Of a stretch of 64,000 bases of DNA, positions 21,621 to 34,198 are shown piece after piece; positions within the stretch are counted from its first letter, which is position 1, and each line of letters begins with the position of its first letter. The DNA comes from Oncomelania hupensis (taxonomy: Eukaryota > Mollusca > Gastropoda > Littorinimorpha > Pomatiopsidae), in contig JBAHVR010000208.1 in assembly GCA_036898135.1 (NCBI GenBank), forward strand, positions 1 to 64,000, read 5' to 3'. Below the pieces are notes generated by a model. That model saw nothing but the letters and a program-made list of their open reading frames with translations, made no database searches and had not been told where the DNA came from. Position numbers and translations under genes: made by a program.

Positions 21621-23050
21621 CAGATAGTATTGAACAAAACTTGACGTTAATTTACCAGCTCTCTAGAGGATTTTTGGCCATTATTAAATTAACCTCCTTG
21701 AGATGTTCACTCCCGATACCATCAAGCAGAACTCACTAGTAAGAATGTAAGTTAGCCTACTTGGACACCTGACCGGTGTCTCTTGACCACTAAGTAGCCA
21801 CGTGAATCATATCACTCGTAGACCTACCCTGCATTCTCCCCTGACACTCGAAATGAGACGTAACAGATTATGTCCATAAGCAGGACAAGAGAACAAAAGA
21901 CGGCCAGAAAAAAGATTCCTGTAGCCACGAGAACGAGATGATTGGTCGGAGATGATGTAGAGAATCCAGCATATCCTGGATACACCCCACATTAACCGGG
22001 TAGTCACACGCGAAGCTTAGAACCAAGAGGGTCAAAACAAGGAGCGAACTGAAGTGAACAAAAATCCTCAGCCATCACCAACAGAGTGATAGACTAGAGA
22101 CGGTTTCACGATTCCCAGAGACTAGAAGTAAGTTAACACTAGTAGTTTTCTAGTACTTTTATGTTTATATATTCTATTGGTTGCCATGTATCAGTATGTT
22201 CGTGTTATATGTATTTACAGAAACCGATTATTTTTTCTGACATGCTGTGCATATTGCTCGATATATCTTAGCCTTAAGATTCAGATATCGTAGTGTGCTT
22301 ATGGGAAACTCAGCAGGTGTCTGATGCTATAGACTCTTCACAGAGGGCACCACATACCAATATATCTCAATAGAATATTGTAGCCAGAATTCTGGATTTT
22401 CCAGCCCAGCTCTGGGACGGTTTGTGGAGTCAACACATGACACTTGCTCCCGTGGAAAAGAAGGAGATCATCTAGAATCTATCTCGCCACGTCCGGCCCC
22501 GTAGCTGCCAGCCTCGCCCGATCATCCTGAGAGTGACCAGACTCCCTCAGAGTGACCACCAGACTCAAGCACTCACAGAAACTGAGAGCTAAGTCCATCT
22601 CAACTGCAACTGATGTCAAAAATACTCGGAACAATATTAGACCACCAAACATATAACTTTGTAGCAGATGATGAAGAAGAACTGCTAGAAACTTTCCCAG
22701 CACTTCGAACAGTTATAGTTATTAATTATATTTAATTAAAGTCATGTTAGAATTTGTGTTGAACACATAAAAGTTCAAATCACATGGTGTCATTTTATTT
22801 ATATAGTTGTGTCCCCACTAGCTCTTCTTCTCTGGAGACCAATGAAACTAGTCATTTGACTAGCAAAAAGCATTTCTTAAAGTGAGTCAATGATACTTTA
22901 AAACCAGAGGACAAATATAAATTTGTTAGTCTCTCACATCGCTTTGGAATCTTGGTAAAGAACGTCTGATAGAGGTAGCTTAACGCCCCATCTATCTACA
23001 AGTCTTACTCCCTTGTAAGATAAGAGTATCTTCTCCAGAATATCATCACA
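21575..23050. repeat. Long repeat R, copy 2
   Basis: The partner of 12115-13850. It lies between the two groups of decayed minus-strand ORFs and overlaps the start of X2 by a few tens of bases. No LTR-type target duplication seen. Confidence 0.7.
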
Positions 23051-23379
23051 AATACGGGTTTCTGCATCTAGAATACTTGGATTTCTGATTGAATTTCCGT
23101 CCTCTCTTTCCTTATTTCTTCCAGCCCAAATGTTTGAAAGTTAGTTAAGTTTAATGATTCTAACATTGGGGCACTTGGCTGCATTGGTTCCAGTTCCACC
23201 ACTGCAGAAACAATTTAGTCGTCATTATTTAAATGAGTGAAAAAATTTTTTTAATTAATTTACTTTACTTGATTTTAGTTCATATACAAAATATTCTATT
23301 TATCAGGAAATATTTGTTCGCTTACATAAAATGCTACCAGATCTACGTTTCTGGGTTAATTTGATATATTGTTTCAGAA

Positions 23380-24009
23380 GGATTTACAACAGGGGTTGCG
23401 ATGATCTTACAAGAAGAAGCAAGTACTATAAATATTGTAATACGTCTGGGATCCTGATCTAATTCAACCCTACTTAAAGTCACCTGTGGAATTACATTAA
23501 TATTTTTCTGCGTGAGCAATAATGTCTAGTACTATTGTAGCTGTACTACCTAGTTGAAAAGGAGGCTGCGGAACAATTTTAACGTTTTTCCCAGCAGTAT
23601 CACGCTTTTTGTAGGCGGTGATTTCGATGTTTTCTCGATTAATTCATTCGGCACTAGACTAACAGAGGCCCTGCATTAATAAGCTTCTTAAATTAATCTC
23701 AGGTCCTATGAATGTGTAAGGGCTTTGAAACCTAAATTTAATAAGCCAATCTATTTCAGCCTCCACCGATGTTAAAGACCAGTTATTTTCTCGTTTGGTG
23801 ATAGCATACTTTAAATCAGGATCAAGTATGCCAGCACTAAAGTCCTTTAACTGGTCAATAGAATTAGAAGGTTTGGTTTCTTGTATCGGATTTGCCGGAC
23901 CTGTCGGTATTAGAGCTCGTTTATAAAACCAGTCGGGTAAGTTCGAGACCCGACGATCCCCAACATTTGCATCTGCATCAAAGTCAACTGAGTCTGCTAG
24001 ATTGTTCAA
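23380..24009 (-). pseudogene. Decayed ORFs of the unclassified element (X1)
   Basis: The minus frame 24009-23659 reads 116 residues including NSIDQLKDFSAGILDPDLKY and SVEAEIDWLIKFRF. Below it, frames with stops and shifts continue (INRENIEITAYKKRD, VELDQDPRRITIFIVLASS) to a stop near 23380. The composition looks protein-coding and not random, but the frame is broken at least twice. Family unknown. It probably belongs with X2 and repeat R as one old insertion. Confidence 0.5.
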
Positions 24010-26340
24010 TGGTAGGACAGGTTACTGGAATTTTAGGGCCGTTCGACTGTCACGTCCCAACTGCTTTAGCAGAGGTTCGACATGTGCAACTTCCACACGA
24101 GAAAATAACCCAACACCTAAATAAACTCTAAAAGACAAAACCAGAAGTAACAAGACAATTTCTTTATTTCACTCACTCATTCGCACTAAAAATTAACTCC
24201 CTTTATCCCACTTCCCAACCAACCAACCCTCAATCCCACTAATATAACCCCAAACTAATACATAAACAATTCGCTCAAAATAATAATGATAATTAAATCA
24301 AAATGGAAAATGACTAACTACAAAATGTACAAAAGATTTATAATAATGATGTCTGGAACAGCTTACTGACAACAGGTAAATATACAGTAAGCAACTGCTT
24401 TAAATCTTTATAAATATTCAAACTTTGTTCCACTTAAACTTCAAATAGCTGCAACAAGTCTTTTATAAAATGAATAAAAAATTTATCCTTTATGCAAAAT
24501 AGAATTTGTAAGAAATTAATCTAAATTCTTAATTAATTAATATCTGGCGAAATAATTCCCCCAGACAAAACTATACAATCACAGGGCTACTTAATCTAGT
24601 AGGTAATATTACTCAACAACGTTTATCAATCAATTCAGATTAAATATATTTCAATGTGCTGTAATTTATAATTTATCACATGTAAAACAATTATCGTTCC
24701 TCACAACTGTTTATCAATGGTTATAGTTATTTGTTGTGTATGGTGGAGTGTGCGTGTGTGTGCTTTATAAACGAAATAAGGTTCCCTGGTCGAATACCAC
24801 AACCTTCGCAACCGAGGTTGACCCACGGAAACACCGGCGTAATAGGCCGAGGCACACCAGCTTCACACCAGCAAGGTTTCAGCACACCATCAACGATCTG
24901 CTCTAAGGTTTTGGTTTTGGTACATCTACAACAATACATACAAAAATACGCAACCATTAATAATTATACTACAATATACCGCACAAGCATCCCGCTATCG
25001 GAATGGTTGTCTCCCTTTCAACATCCTTACTCATCCTCCCTGTCATTACTTCTGTCATCGCGTATATACATTCACAATCACCTCCTTTCTGTCATCTCTT
25101 CGCTACATAACAGCGAATTCTTTTATATCAATTTATAATTATTTAATTTATAATACATTTTGGAAAATTCTCTCTCTCTCTCTCTTGCTAGGTATTTATG
25201 CAGCAACCAATAATGAAACATAAAATAGAATTAAGAAAACATAATTAACTATCCATTCACACTGCATGCATAACCCAAACCCCCGAACGCTATGGCCAAC
25301 TGAGAAATTGAGGTAAACAACTTACGCTACCAGTGGATCCTCCGGCCTGTTGACAAAGACACACAAACGACGGGACAAACACACAGGCACAGATGGTTAG
25401 GCAAGGTGATATACAGGCAGAAGAAGTCCTAGGACGGAGTCACAGGTCACCCGACGTTATACGTAGATAACTCAGATTTCACGAGAATACACAGCTGGTA
25501 TTCTAAACAGCTTAGAACAGTTCCAGTTAAACAAACACTTCCAAAGTGTTCCCAAAACAGTCCTCCTCTTCCGATAATTAGGCTCTTTTTCGTTGACGGT
25601 CTGATCAGTACGACCACAGACAAAGTCACTAACTGGCACCTTGACCCAACTCGGATCTGTTGATTCTGGCTACAAAAGCGATATGAAAATGTTACTGCTC
25701 CTATCAAAATATACAGTGCATGGGGTTTTATACGATTAGCTAAGAATCTTCTAGAATATACTCGTTTTAATTATAATTCATTCCCTACACCGTTCGCGAT
25801 TAGAGCACGCATTTCACACATAGAATATCGCATGGCAGCAATTAATCTTCTCAATAACAAAATAGCCAACTATGCTGTTTTCTAACATAGTGCGTTCCGC
25901 ACGGGCGCAAATCATTCGCTACTTTTATTAATTATAAACTTAATTAATTTATTCTGATTCTCTCCCCTTGACTACCGTAACTTTTAACCTCTATGTACAG
26001 GCTGATGATTAAACTATATACATAGGCGCGCGACTGCAAACTGCGTAGCGTGACATCGACATTGTATTTTCAATTAAATGTTTTTTAATCTCCAGAATAA
26101 TTGTAAGATTGTCGAAGCCTACAACTTAGTTGTTTTGGTTTGTTATTTTGAAGCAGATACTGGATGCTAGTCATGACTTAAGTTTTTGAGGCAAACATTT
26201 TATTGAAACTGGATTGCAGTAGATTCTCTTTGAGTTGAAATTATTCTTACCAATGTACTAGGAGTTCCGTCTACTAAATTCATATAGAATACAATCCTAC
26301 TGTAAATGAACTTGGTTTAAGTTCACCACCACCACCATCT
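24010..26340. other. AT-rich intergenic DNA, no supported gene
   Basis: Short frames exist (for example 24957-24727 minus) without splice signals or recognisable motifs. A short TC run is at 25170-25185. Possibly the remainder of the X1 element. Confidence 0.55.
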
Positions 26341-26397
26341 CCGTTTAAATTCCCACTGCCGCTGTCTTTCTCATTTGCTCTTTCTCATTCCTACTCA
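26341..26397 (+). repeat. Family A fragment
   Basis: AATTCCCACTGCCGCTGTCT and the following pyrimidine-rich block match the 5' third of family A. It lies just downstream of the fucosyltransferase-like gene's stop. Confidence 0.75.
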
Positions 26398-26475
26398 GTA
26401 TATAGGCTTACATTGCTATGCATGTGAATCAATAAAATGATAATGTCTATATTTTCTTTATTTACAAATGTGTAG

Positions 26476-27295
26476 CTAAATTGAACAGTGGTCAATGACC
26501 CCAGATTCCAGATGTAAACAATACAGTCCTTCCTCTTTGCCTCTCAGGTATGCTGCCATGTCCCCAACACCGCTCTTCGTCAGCAGCAACACGTCACATG
26601 ACCTCAGCACGTACATATCCACTACCACTCTGCGCATGCCTGGACAGATGTCATCCGGCGCGAGCGGCTTGTCCACGTGAACGATTTTGCCGGCAGACTC
26701 CACAACGAGAAGTTGGTGTCCTAGTTGTTTTGACGCCTCCTCTGTCACTTGCTGCGAATCGGAGGACACGAAAAAGAAATATTGACGCGGATCCGTCGTA
26801 CCATGAGCAGTTTGCTTTTGTTCGAAATTGGGGTTGTCTGAAATTGAGTATTTCAGTGGCTGAGGTTGTTGATTGTTTGGATCTAGAACACGTTTGCCTT
26901 TAACAGAAGATCTGAACACCAGAGTTTCATTATAGGCTTGATGTTTGCTGCTGCCGCTGCTGGAATTGCTGATGATAACATTTCCATCATTTTCTCCCTG
27001 GATAAACAATGGTTCATGTTCTTCCTTAATTTGGGAAAAATGTCTTCGTGGAGACTTTCTGTATGCCTCTTCACCAATCAGTAGTTTTTGTCTCTGTTCA
27101 TTTTGTTTTTGTTGTTGTTGGTGGTGGTGGAGGTGGTGGTGGTGGTTGTAGTTCTGCTGCTGCTGTGATTGCAAATGAAGCTGTTCCTCTTCTTTTAATT
27201 TCTTTATCTTCTTCATGAAGTCCCAAATCATGGTCAGATGATGGGGAGTCACTCTCACAGCAGTGTCAGTTGGAATGCTTGGATTGCTGCCCATC
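26476..27295 (-). CDS. Fucosyltransferase-like gene, last exon
   Basis: The acceptor is GATTGCAG (minus) ending at 27296; the first base completes an Arg codon so the protein reads CAQIR|MGSNPSIP, a conserved phosphate/donor-binding type motif of GT-B fucosyltransferases. Then HHLTMIWDFMKK, a long Gln/His-rich insertion (QQQQ, HHHH), and a conserved C-terminal part (YFFFVSSDSQQV, DDICPGMRRVVVDMYVLRSCDVLLLT, GVGDMAAYLRG) typical of the nucleotide-binding half. The stop is at 26476-26478. The low-complexity loop is unusual inside a catalytic domain. Confidence 0.85.
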
Positions 27296-27356
27296 CTGCA
27301 ATCACAAATGAATACTAATGACCATTGTGATGTTGAACATTGTATGTAGGGGTGTT

Positions 27357-27680
27357 CTGTAGCTCAGTTGATAGTGAGCCGGGGTTCCAATCCCGCGTGG
27401 GACGAACTTACGTGACTTAGGAACCAGACTTTTACTACGGTTTTCTCCCTCCCTTCAATAATTGTATTGGATACAGTCAATCTAAAATGTCACAAATCAA
27501 AAATTCGTTTTCATTTCCGTATTCTAATAGCGACTTTCCGTTACACCGCATGTTTGAGTGATGAATGTGTGTTTGTTGTGTATGTACGAGTGTCTGTAAC
27601 TTGTGAGCGTATATGTTGGTTACAGATCGCCGCTCTTTGAATCTGATTTACAAATATGGCACGTATAGCATCCAGTAGAC
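27357..27680 (+). repeat. SINE family 1 copy
   Basis: The tRNA-like head (TAGCTCAGTTGATAGTGAG, GGTTCCAATCCC) and body match 3297-3535 and 50205-50425, ending TATAGCATCCA. It lies within an intron of the fucosyltransferase-like gene. Confidence 0.8.
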
Positions 27681-27830
27681 TATTATTGTAACAATAATAA
27701 CAACAATTTGTTGTTATTATTATATAGGTTTTTGTTTATTGTTATAACGTACTTAACAATTTCAAGATACTAAACTGTTTGTTATTGAACTATAGGAATA
27801 TTATCATCTTCGTGGCTAGTATGTGCGCAC

Positions 27831-28046
27831 CTTATCTGGGCGCACACCAGAAGAGGGGGCCGCCCTCCAGGGTTAGTGCCTTTGGCTAAAGCAGCATCCA
27901 CTTCCATCTGTAAGGGCAGCGCTAGCTTAAAAAGATCGTCGATGATTTTGCGGTAGATGTCGCTTGTGCGAAGCTGACGCCAACCGGCCAGTGCGGAGGC
28001 ATGATGAGGATTGGCTAAAAAGCTTTTCAGTCGTTTCAAATTTGAT
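27831..28046 (-). CDS. Fucosyltransferase-like gene, exon 4
   Basis: The acceptor is TTTGTTTTCAG at 28047 and the donor ATAAG|GTGCGC at 27830. It encodes SNLKRLKSFLANPHHASALA, a helical segment, then RPPLLVCAQIR, the strand with the conserved Arg. Phases agree with both neighbours (2 at each side). Confidence 0.85.
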
Positions 28047-28330
28047 CTGAAAACAAAATGCAAGTGTATATACGATGTATTGGTGAATTAATATAGTCAC
28101 ATTTGGGGGGGGGGAGGGGGGGGTCCCTATAGAGACTGCTAGCGGGAATATAACATCCGTTTTCCCAGTCTGGCCTTGCTATTCGTTATTGGCATCCACG
28201 GGCGAGAGCGAGAGAGTCCATGGATTAAGAATGAATTGGCAATATGATACATCCGCTTCTGCACCACACACACTCGCCAAATAACTGTTAGTAGTGTTTA
28301 ACACCTCACCAAACCACGTCTCGCAATAAT

Positions 28331-28461
<131 letters not shown>

Positions 28462-28635
28462 TGGGGTCATACGGGAATATTATATATAATGTCAGCTGGC
28501 AATCTGCGTAAGTTGTGACAGAAGAATAGCATCGTCTGTAGTAGTACTAGAGCCGGCAGTCTTGTGCGCTCCCAACACCTCACCTCGCAAGGCACTGCAA
28601 GAAGTATGTATTTTGTATGTCCCTCTCACGATGGA

Positions 28636-28697
<62 letters not shown>

Positions 28698-28928
28698 ATA
28701 GCTGCGGACTCATGGGGTAGCAGAGTGGCGACAGCCACATTTTCCGCTTGGGTACATAATTCTAATCGGCGTGTAAGCTATTTTGTTTGTATGCGGTTAG
28801 TGTTAAGTGTATTTTTTTAAATGTTGGGGCAATGCCTTTTAAACAAAAAATCATGAGGGAAAAGAAACAAAAAAAAACAACAACAAAAAACCCAAGAAGT
28901 TGTAACTATGTTATATCTGTAAGCTGAC

Positions 28929-29046
28929 CTGAAGTGGACGATGTCGGAGTCACCAAAGCGTTCGTTGTAGTTGCTGGTACTTAGTTCTTCAGTAAGCAAA
29001 TTAATAGCGTTGATTCTCTCGTACGCCGTCTCCGTCTTCTTCAACC
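28929..29046 (-). CDS. Fucosyltransferase-like gene, exon 3
   Basis: The acceptor is AGGGACAG at 29047 and the donor TTCAG|GTCAGC at 28928. It encodes LKKTETAYERINAINLLTEE and RFGDSDIVHF. One base from the previous exon plus GG gives the joining glycine; the last AG joins an A to give Arg. The donor GTCAGC is weaker than consensus. Confidence 0.8.
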
Positions 29047-29234
29047 CTGTCCCTGAAGAATCGGAGTGGAACCAACATTGTAATACAGCGGGTGATTCTC
29101 TGATGAATGACTGAAAGTTGAGGTTTGACGTCTACATCCATCATTGTGGATATGGCAGACCATTCATGGTAGGGCCTTAAATCAATATTGAACCACCAAA
29201 GCAATCATACTGCTAAGATGAACAGTGAAAAGTG

Positions 29235-29330
29235 ACCACTTTTATCTTGCCCATCTCGGGATTTGAACATGGGTGATGGTGGATCAGGCTAATGCTCTAC
29301 CACTGAGCTACGGCGGTGGGATAAATTCTC
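29235..29330 (-). repeat. tRNA-like SINE head
   Basis: The minus strand reads CCGTAGCTCAGTGGTAGAGC and later GTTCAAATCCC, the A and B box pattern. No clean cloverleaf can be drawn, so it is called a SINE, not a tRNA gene. The rest of 29331-29779 shows nothing. Confidence 0.55.
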
Positions 29331-29779
29331 AGATGGTTAGGGACAAAAATAAGCCACCTTATGCAATGTTCTTATTCCCCCACACTACAGCAAAGGTTCC
29401 CCGATTCAAAACCACGCTCCATCTTGAATCACACGACCTTAATATTTGACTCAAGCTATAGTGATATATATTAATTGATAGTGAAAACAAGGAGCATACA
29501 GGAATAACTTATTGTCTTCTCACCTACAGAATGTGTCCATGTCTTCCCAGTGGCAGGTTAACGAAACTGGTCAATCTAATGTCAGACAATAGCAGACAAT
29601 TGACAAACTGAAACTGATCCTCACGGGCTCTTGGTCACTTGGTGTCCCTTACTGAGTGTGACCCGGGGAGAGCTAGAGGAGCGGTGTGTGGGAGGAGGAA
29701 GAACGTGGCGGGGAGGGTGGAGGGGGAAACTGTCACTATCAGTCATTTAATAATCAGTCAACCAATCAACCAATCTTAC

Positions 29780-30799
29780 CCAACAGCTGGGTGATGTTTG
29801 CATCCCACGGCACCGTGTTCTCCTGAAGGAAGTCCGACAACCGGCATCCAGGTAAAGGCATGGATATACGGAATTGTCTCCCTGTCACTTGGGCTAGCAA
29901 GTAACCTAGAACAATTCCATTGAAGCGGTCCGCCATGCCACCACACTGTCTGCCCTCTGGGCACTCGTATATAAGATATTTGGCTCCTTTTTCAAGACTT
30001 TGCTGATCTGTTTTCTTTAAATTTTGGCGAAGTTCGTGATTTTGGTTTGTTTGTTTATAGTTTCCACTGTGCTGAAGTTCTTCGTGTACATCTTGATTCT
30101 GTTGTTTTGGAATCCGCCATTCTAAGTTTTGTAACTCCTGATCTCGTCGTCCTTCTTGATTCTGCGGCTTCTGAAGTTGCTGGTAATACTCTTGATCTTG
30201 AGGCTTCTGGCTGATAGGGTATGGAATCATTGTAATTGGTTTTTTTCTCGATATTTTCGTTAGTGTAACCTTTTCATGGTCGTCTCTGGAAATAATCTGG
30301 TCGTCTGGTGATAGGACTGCTGTTGCTGCTAAAGAGGGTTTAGTGATGGCATCTCTCGTGGAGCCTGAACCGTCGGTTTCTTCATGGTGCATATTTTGGA
30401 TTAAAGATTGAGTCCTTATTTCATCCATCTCTCCGGGCTCAACGTTTTAACTCTTATTTGACCCATCTCTAATCGATCACTTACAGCAGCGTGCGTGGAT
30501 TTAAGCAATGCATTTTTATTGTCGGTGTTCACTTGCTTGTACTGCAAACTCGATGATAGGTCTTCATCTTCACCATCAAGTTTACCAGAAGATCGTTGCA
30601 TCATTTTTTGAAGGAGAGGTGAACCTTTGGAGAACGACGATGAGGAGGATGAAGAGGAGAACAGATGTACGAAGGAGATGGTGACGAGGAGATTAACAAA
30701 GGCAATGACGACGAATGCTGCAATGCCAAAAACTAGCATCTGATGACAAAGAAATCCAAGGTCAATATAGGACACCTCCATGGAAATGTTAATGTTCTC
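29780..30799 (-). CDS. Fucosyltransferase-like gene, exon 2 (membrane anchor, stem, catalytic start) with a frameshift
   Basis: After the acceptor CATCTCCAAG at 30800 the frame encodes a membrane anchor (FGIAAFVVIAFVNLLVTISF), a Ser-rich run and a charged stem. The frame shifts near 30430-30445 (one base missing); the second frame continues through a Gln-rich stem to the catalytic motif CGGMADRFNGIVLGYLLA, comparable to the GG-x-x-DR motif of FUT8/NodZ-type enzymes. The donor TTGG|GTAAGA is at 29779, phase 1. Type II topology (short cytosolic tail, anchor, stem, lumenal domain) predicts a Golgi glycosyltransferase. Acceptor sugar unknown. Confidence 0.82.
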
Positions 30800-31195
30800 C
30801 TTGGAGATGGGGGTCCGGATTGGAGGTGAGGTGGGGGGGGGGGGGAGGGGGAGTAGCACATCGAAGCAGATTGAAAGGTACTAAATATAACGTAATTATA
30901 AAACACTAGCCTTATTATTGATGCACAATTATGGTTTTGGTGACAGATAATAATTATGTTTAAAAATAATTTACCTGCAAAATATATTATCAATAGCTTC
31001 GGGAACATTTGCTCAAAATCAGAATTAGTCTTAGGAACGTAAGTACAGTCCTTTATTGTCTCTCTACAAAATATTATAAGGGGACTTTATGCCACGTTCA
31101 TCAATGCATTGTTTAAGCCTACAGCGGTAGAGACACGCCGATCATCTAATCAACTAGGCATTTGTTTGACGGGTAGTTAGTAATTACACACTTAC

Positions 31196-31228
31196 CATTT
31201 TTCTCGCTTTGACGTAGAAGGGCTTCAT
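31196..31228 (-). CDS. Fucosyltransferase-like gene, probable first coding exon
   Basis: ATG at 31228 encodes MKPFYVKARKM up to the donor AAAATG|GTAAGT, phase 0, matching the phase-0 acceptor of the next exon. A short basic cytosolic tail before the membrane anchor suits a type II protein. The alternative start is the ATG at 30781 inside exon 2. Confidence 0.55.
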
Positions 31229-31759
31229 GCTTTCCCACTGGTTTCACCTTTAGCAAAACCAAGATTCCATCTAAACGGATAAAAACAGTATGAAAATAGC
31301 AAACGTTGTGTTTTAACTGAAGAGAACAGATTCAAATTACCGATATTCGTAAAACTGATGAGGCTTGCCCTTTTCACTGTGCTTTCTAACCTGTACTGGT
31401 GTTGGTAGATGACTGTGCATCTGACAAGTATGTCGAACCTCGTTCATTATCGTTAAAGACCTCACAATAGAGACTTGGAACTCCAGTCTTTAAATCGGGA
31501 ACAGAAGGATTAATGTTTGTTTTTTTTAATCAAGAGCTTATATCTTGATGAGGTGTCGCAGGGAGAACTGTCTGACTTTCAGCAGCACCTCAGCAGGTCT
31601 TTACAGGGAGATTTCGTTGACGCCGTCAATCCATGTTTTCCTTGGAGTACACCCGGAATGTTCTGATAGTGTAAAACTTGTGAGCAGGTCGGTTGGTGGC
31701 GTGGCGAATGAGGAATCTGAAGTTGTAAGAAGTTGTGGACTCATGTTGTCCATCCATTT

Positions 31760-31760
31760 C

Positions 31761-31791
<31 letters not shown>

Positions 31792-31866
31792 TCACGCACA
31801 CACACACTCACTCTCTCACTCCTCCCCCCCCACACACGGATGCACGCACACACACACACACACACA
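31760..31866. repeat. TC and CA microsatellites
   Basis: A TC run (31765-31792) is followed by CA-rich repeats. The stretch 31230-32690 otherwise has only weak minus-strand frames (one at 32312-32106 with a possible donor CCAGG|GTAAGA). Confidence 0.85.
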
Positions 31867-32690
31867 TAAACCCAGAATATATTAATATTAATATTCTGAT
31901 TTTGAAACGATGCACTGTACATGCACAATAAACATACAACATGTTAAAGTATAGATGCAGTACATAGTTCACTGTTCCTGTATTTTATTTTATTTTTTTT
32001 TAAATATCGATTCGTGCTTCGTCCTTGCTCTTTACAACACCATTGACCAGTGCAACATCTTGTTGTTATAAGACTACACTATATTTAAGTGAGGTTCATG
32101 TCATGTCAATAGAGAGGTTTCGTTAATAATATGACGTCTACTAGTGCGGATAAGAAAGTGAAAACAGCTCTTACCCTGGTATCATTGCGTCGTAACATGT
32201 AAGACCAACATAATTTCTCCGCACTATTTACTGTATACAATTTAAACTTTGTTCTCTTCATTTTGGAAACTGCACTGGGTATGGGTGGAGTTTTTCCCCC
32301 AAACACTTTCACTCTTTTGTTCGTATCCCCAAATCTGTAGTTCTTTTTCCAAATTCTAAGACTGCTCTGTTTTGTTCATCTTACAGAATCTGTTTTGCGT
32401 TGTTTAATTCCCAAAATCGTTAATATTCATGTTTACAATTCTGCATTTTTTAAAAAAAATTTAAAAAAAATTTTTAATGTTCTTGTTACTGAATATGCTT
32501 GGAGCAGTTTAATTTCCTAAGTCATTCAGGTTTCATGTTTTTCTAAAAAACAGTTTTGTTCCAATTCCAAATCATGCCCCGCGTTATATGTCCTTCTTTC
32601 CAATCTCTGCCGTGTTTTCATCCCTTTAGAGCTCTTTGTTTGTTTGTTGTTGTTTTTAAATGGTGGGCACTGGGGCTGCAGTGTTGGAGC

Positions 32691-32799
32691 TCAACTGCAA
32701 TCATGGTCATCCATGGCGTCCATGAGACAGCAGCACAAGCACATGCCGGCTAGGAATGCCAAGATACCATTTTCCCGATTCTGCTGCCCCTGATAGCGT
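32691..32799 (-). CDS. CYSTM1-like gene, exon 2 (cysteine-rich membrane tail)
   Basis: The acceptor is GTGTTGCAG at 32800; the first A completes a Gln codon left by exon 1. It encodes 35 residues ending at TGA 32691-32693, with the tail GILAFLAGMCLCCCLMDAMD, the cysteine-rich transmembrane module of CYSTM family proteins. Such proteins are short, membrane-attached by this palmitoylation-prone segment, with a proline-rich cytosolic head. The biochemical role of the family is poorly known. Confidence 0.82.
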
Positions 32800-33200
32800 C
32801 TGCAACACACGTAAGACAAACAAATCAAAAGGTGGTCGTATGAGCAGCTCAAAGAGCTGCGCAACGCGCCAGCAGCTTACATCATAATCTACAAGCGGTC
32901 GTCCTTTTGGTGTAATGTTGTGAATTTCAGGCTGCCCACCCAAGCTTCCAAAGACGCCAACTTACTGTAGGACGCCTCGGACCATCGACCTGGGTGTAGA
33001 CTAATACATTTAATTGAGTTTCTCGGTTGACTCAATCGCCGGATTTTTTTTACTGTGCTACTTAAGTGGAAGGCTGAAGACGTTGGGTTTGTGGGTGGGT
33101 GTGTGTAGGAGAGGAGGGGGGAGTGTGGGTAGGGGGAGCTGGTATCGGGAGGGAAGGGATGTTTGGGTGGGGGTGGGTATGCATTGTAAAGACTGATTAC

Positions 33201-33310
33201 TGGCAGGGACGTCTTGTGAGAACAGTCTCCAGTCGTCGTTGAGAACCAACTCGTGCACGATAGACGAGCCATTCCACCACCCACACTCCTCAGTAAGTGG
33301 CTTCCATCGG
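33201..33310 (-). other. Possible orphan exon
   Basis: On the minus strand, between an AG at 33311 and a GT at 33200, a frame reads WKPLTEECGWWNGSSIVHEL and then LNDDWRLFSQDVPA, which looks like real protein. Another coding-like stretch (GQPEIHNITPKGRPLVDYD then GTAAGC) is at about 32945-32880. The phases of the two do not fit, so I do not join them. They sit in the CYSTM-like intron on the same strand. Confidence 0.35.
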
Positions 33311-33429
33311 CTATATTAAATGACTGCCTTTGAGCGCCGCAGATCTGTGCCACACGCTACGGCAATTAACATTTACCGCTGTTCATGCTCCCTAAAAGCT
33401 CGAAGTCAAGGAGAAGTGTCCTGGATAAG

Positions 33430-33640
33430 TCATCGTCCTCATTATCATCATCCTCATCGTCATCCTCCTCCTTTGTCTAGTACAAACGCTGTAAAGACGC
33501 ATTACGTTTCAACCATCATCATCGGCGTTTCCGTCGTCGTCGTCATCATCATCATCTTCTTCAGCGTCATCATCATCATCAGCAGCGCAGCAGCAGTAGT
33601 AGTAGTAGCATCGTCATCATCATCGTCGTCGTCGTAGCCT
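33430..33640. repeat. Imperfect trinucleotide repeats (TCA/TCG/GTA)
   Basis: Interrupted TCA, TCG and AGT repeats. Open frames here are repeat artefacts. Confidence 0.9.
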
Positions 33641-33789
33641 CGACAACATCCGAGAACTACTTATTTTGGACCAGGTCGTTTTAAAAAACGGGTAGTGTTT
33701 GACGCGGGTTAACCCGGAGTTTTACCCGCCAAATTCTGACGTAACTTATACAGAGGTTTATAACACAATGAAGTTCAGAATATTGTCAA

Positions 33790-34000
33790 AGTTAATTTAT
33801 AAATTAAGGTAAAATTCGTGGGATACAAAAGTATGTTCAAAACATAAAATGTATTTGTAAACAAGATTTATTAGATCCACATTCATTCGCTTTTTTGAGC
33901 AGCCTATTTCTATGCGTGTGTTTTGTAATCGGAAAATAAAGTTGCATTGTATTCTTGCATTGGATTGGATTAGATTGGATTCACAAGTATATCAACTAAC
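33790..34000 (+). repeat. Short retroposon with (GATTG)n tail, copy 1
   Basis: TGTTCAAAACATAAAA, then AATAAAGTT, TGTATTCTTGCATTGGATTG and a short GGATT tail are shared with 34860-34990. Probably two copies of a LINE or SINE 3' end flanking the next exon. Confidence 0.6.
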
Positions 34001-34198
34001 AAGTTAGTATCTCCCTTCTATGTCTCTGTCGACGTGCGCGTACATCCTTGCTTCCCTTTACATGCTTTGTGCTCCATAGAGCGTCGTCGGCCTAAAATAT
34101 TTTTTTGGAAACTTCAAAACCCAGGGGAATTATGGGTAGGGAAATCCTTTTCTGAAATGACGTCGCGACTGGTGCATGGCACACGAGACACACGCAAA

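Noticed and set aside
24727..25138. Opposed ORFs of 76 and 135 residues
   Set aside because: No domain, splice or start evidence; they are complementary readings of the same DNA.
26495..26903. Plus-strand frames over the fucosyltransferase-like exon
   Set aside because: They are shadows of the minus-strand exon, which has matched splice phases and conserved motifs.
31545..31807. Gene or LINE fragment near 31.5-31.8 kb (CTPRKTWIDGVNEISL on the minus strand)
   Set aside because: It looks faintly like the C-terminal region of some LINE proteins, but it is short, broken and not matched elsewhere in the window.
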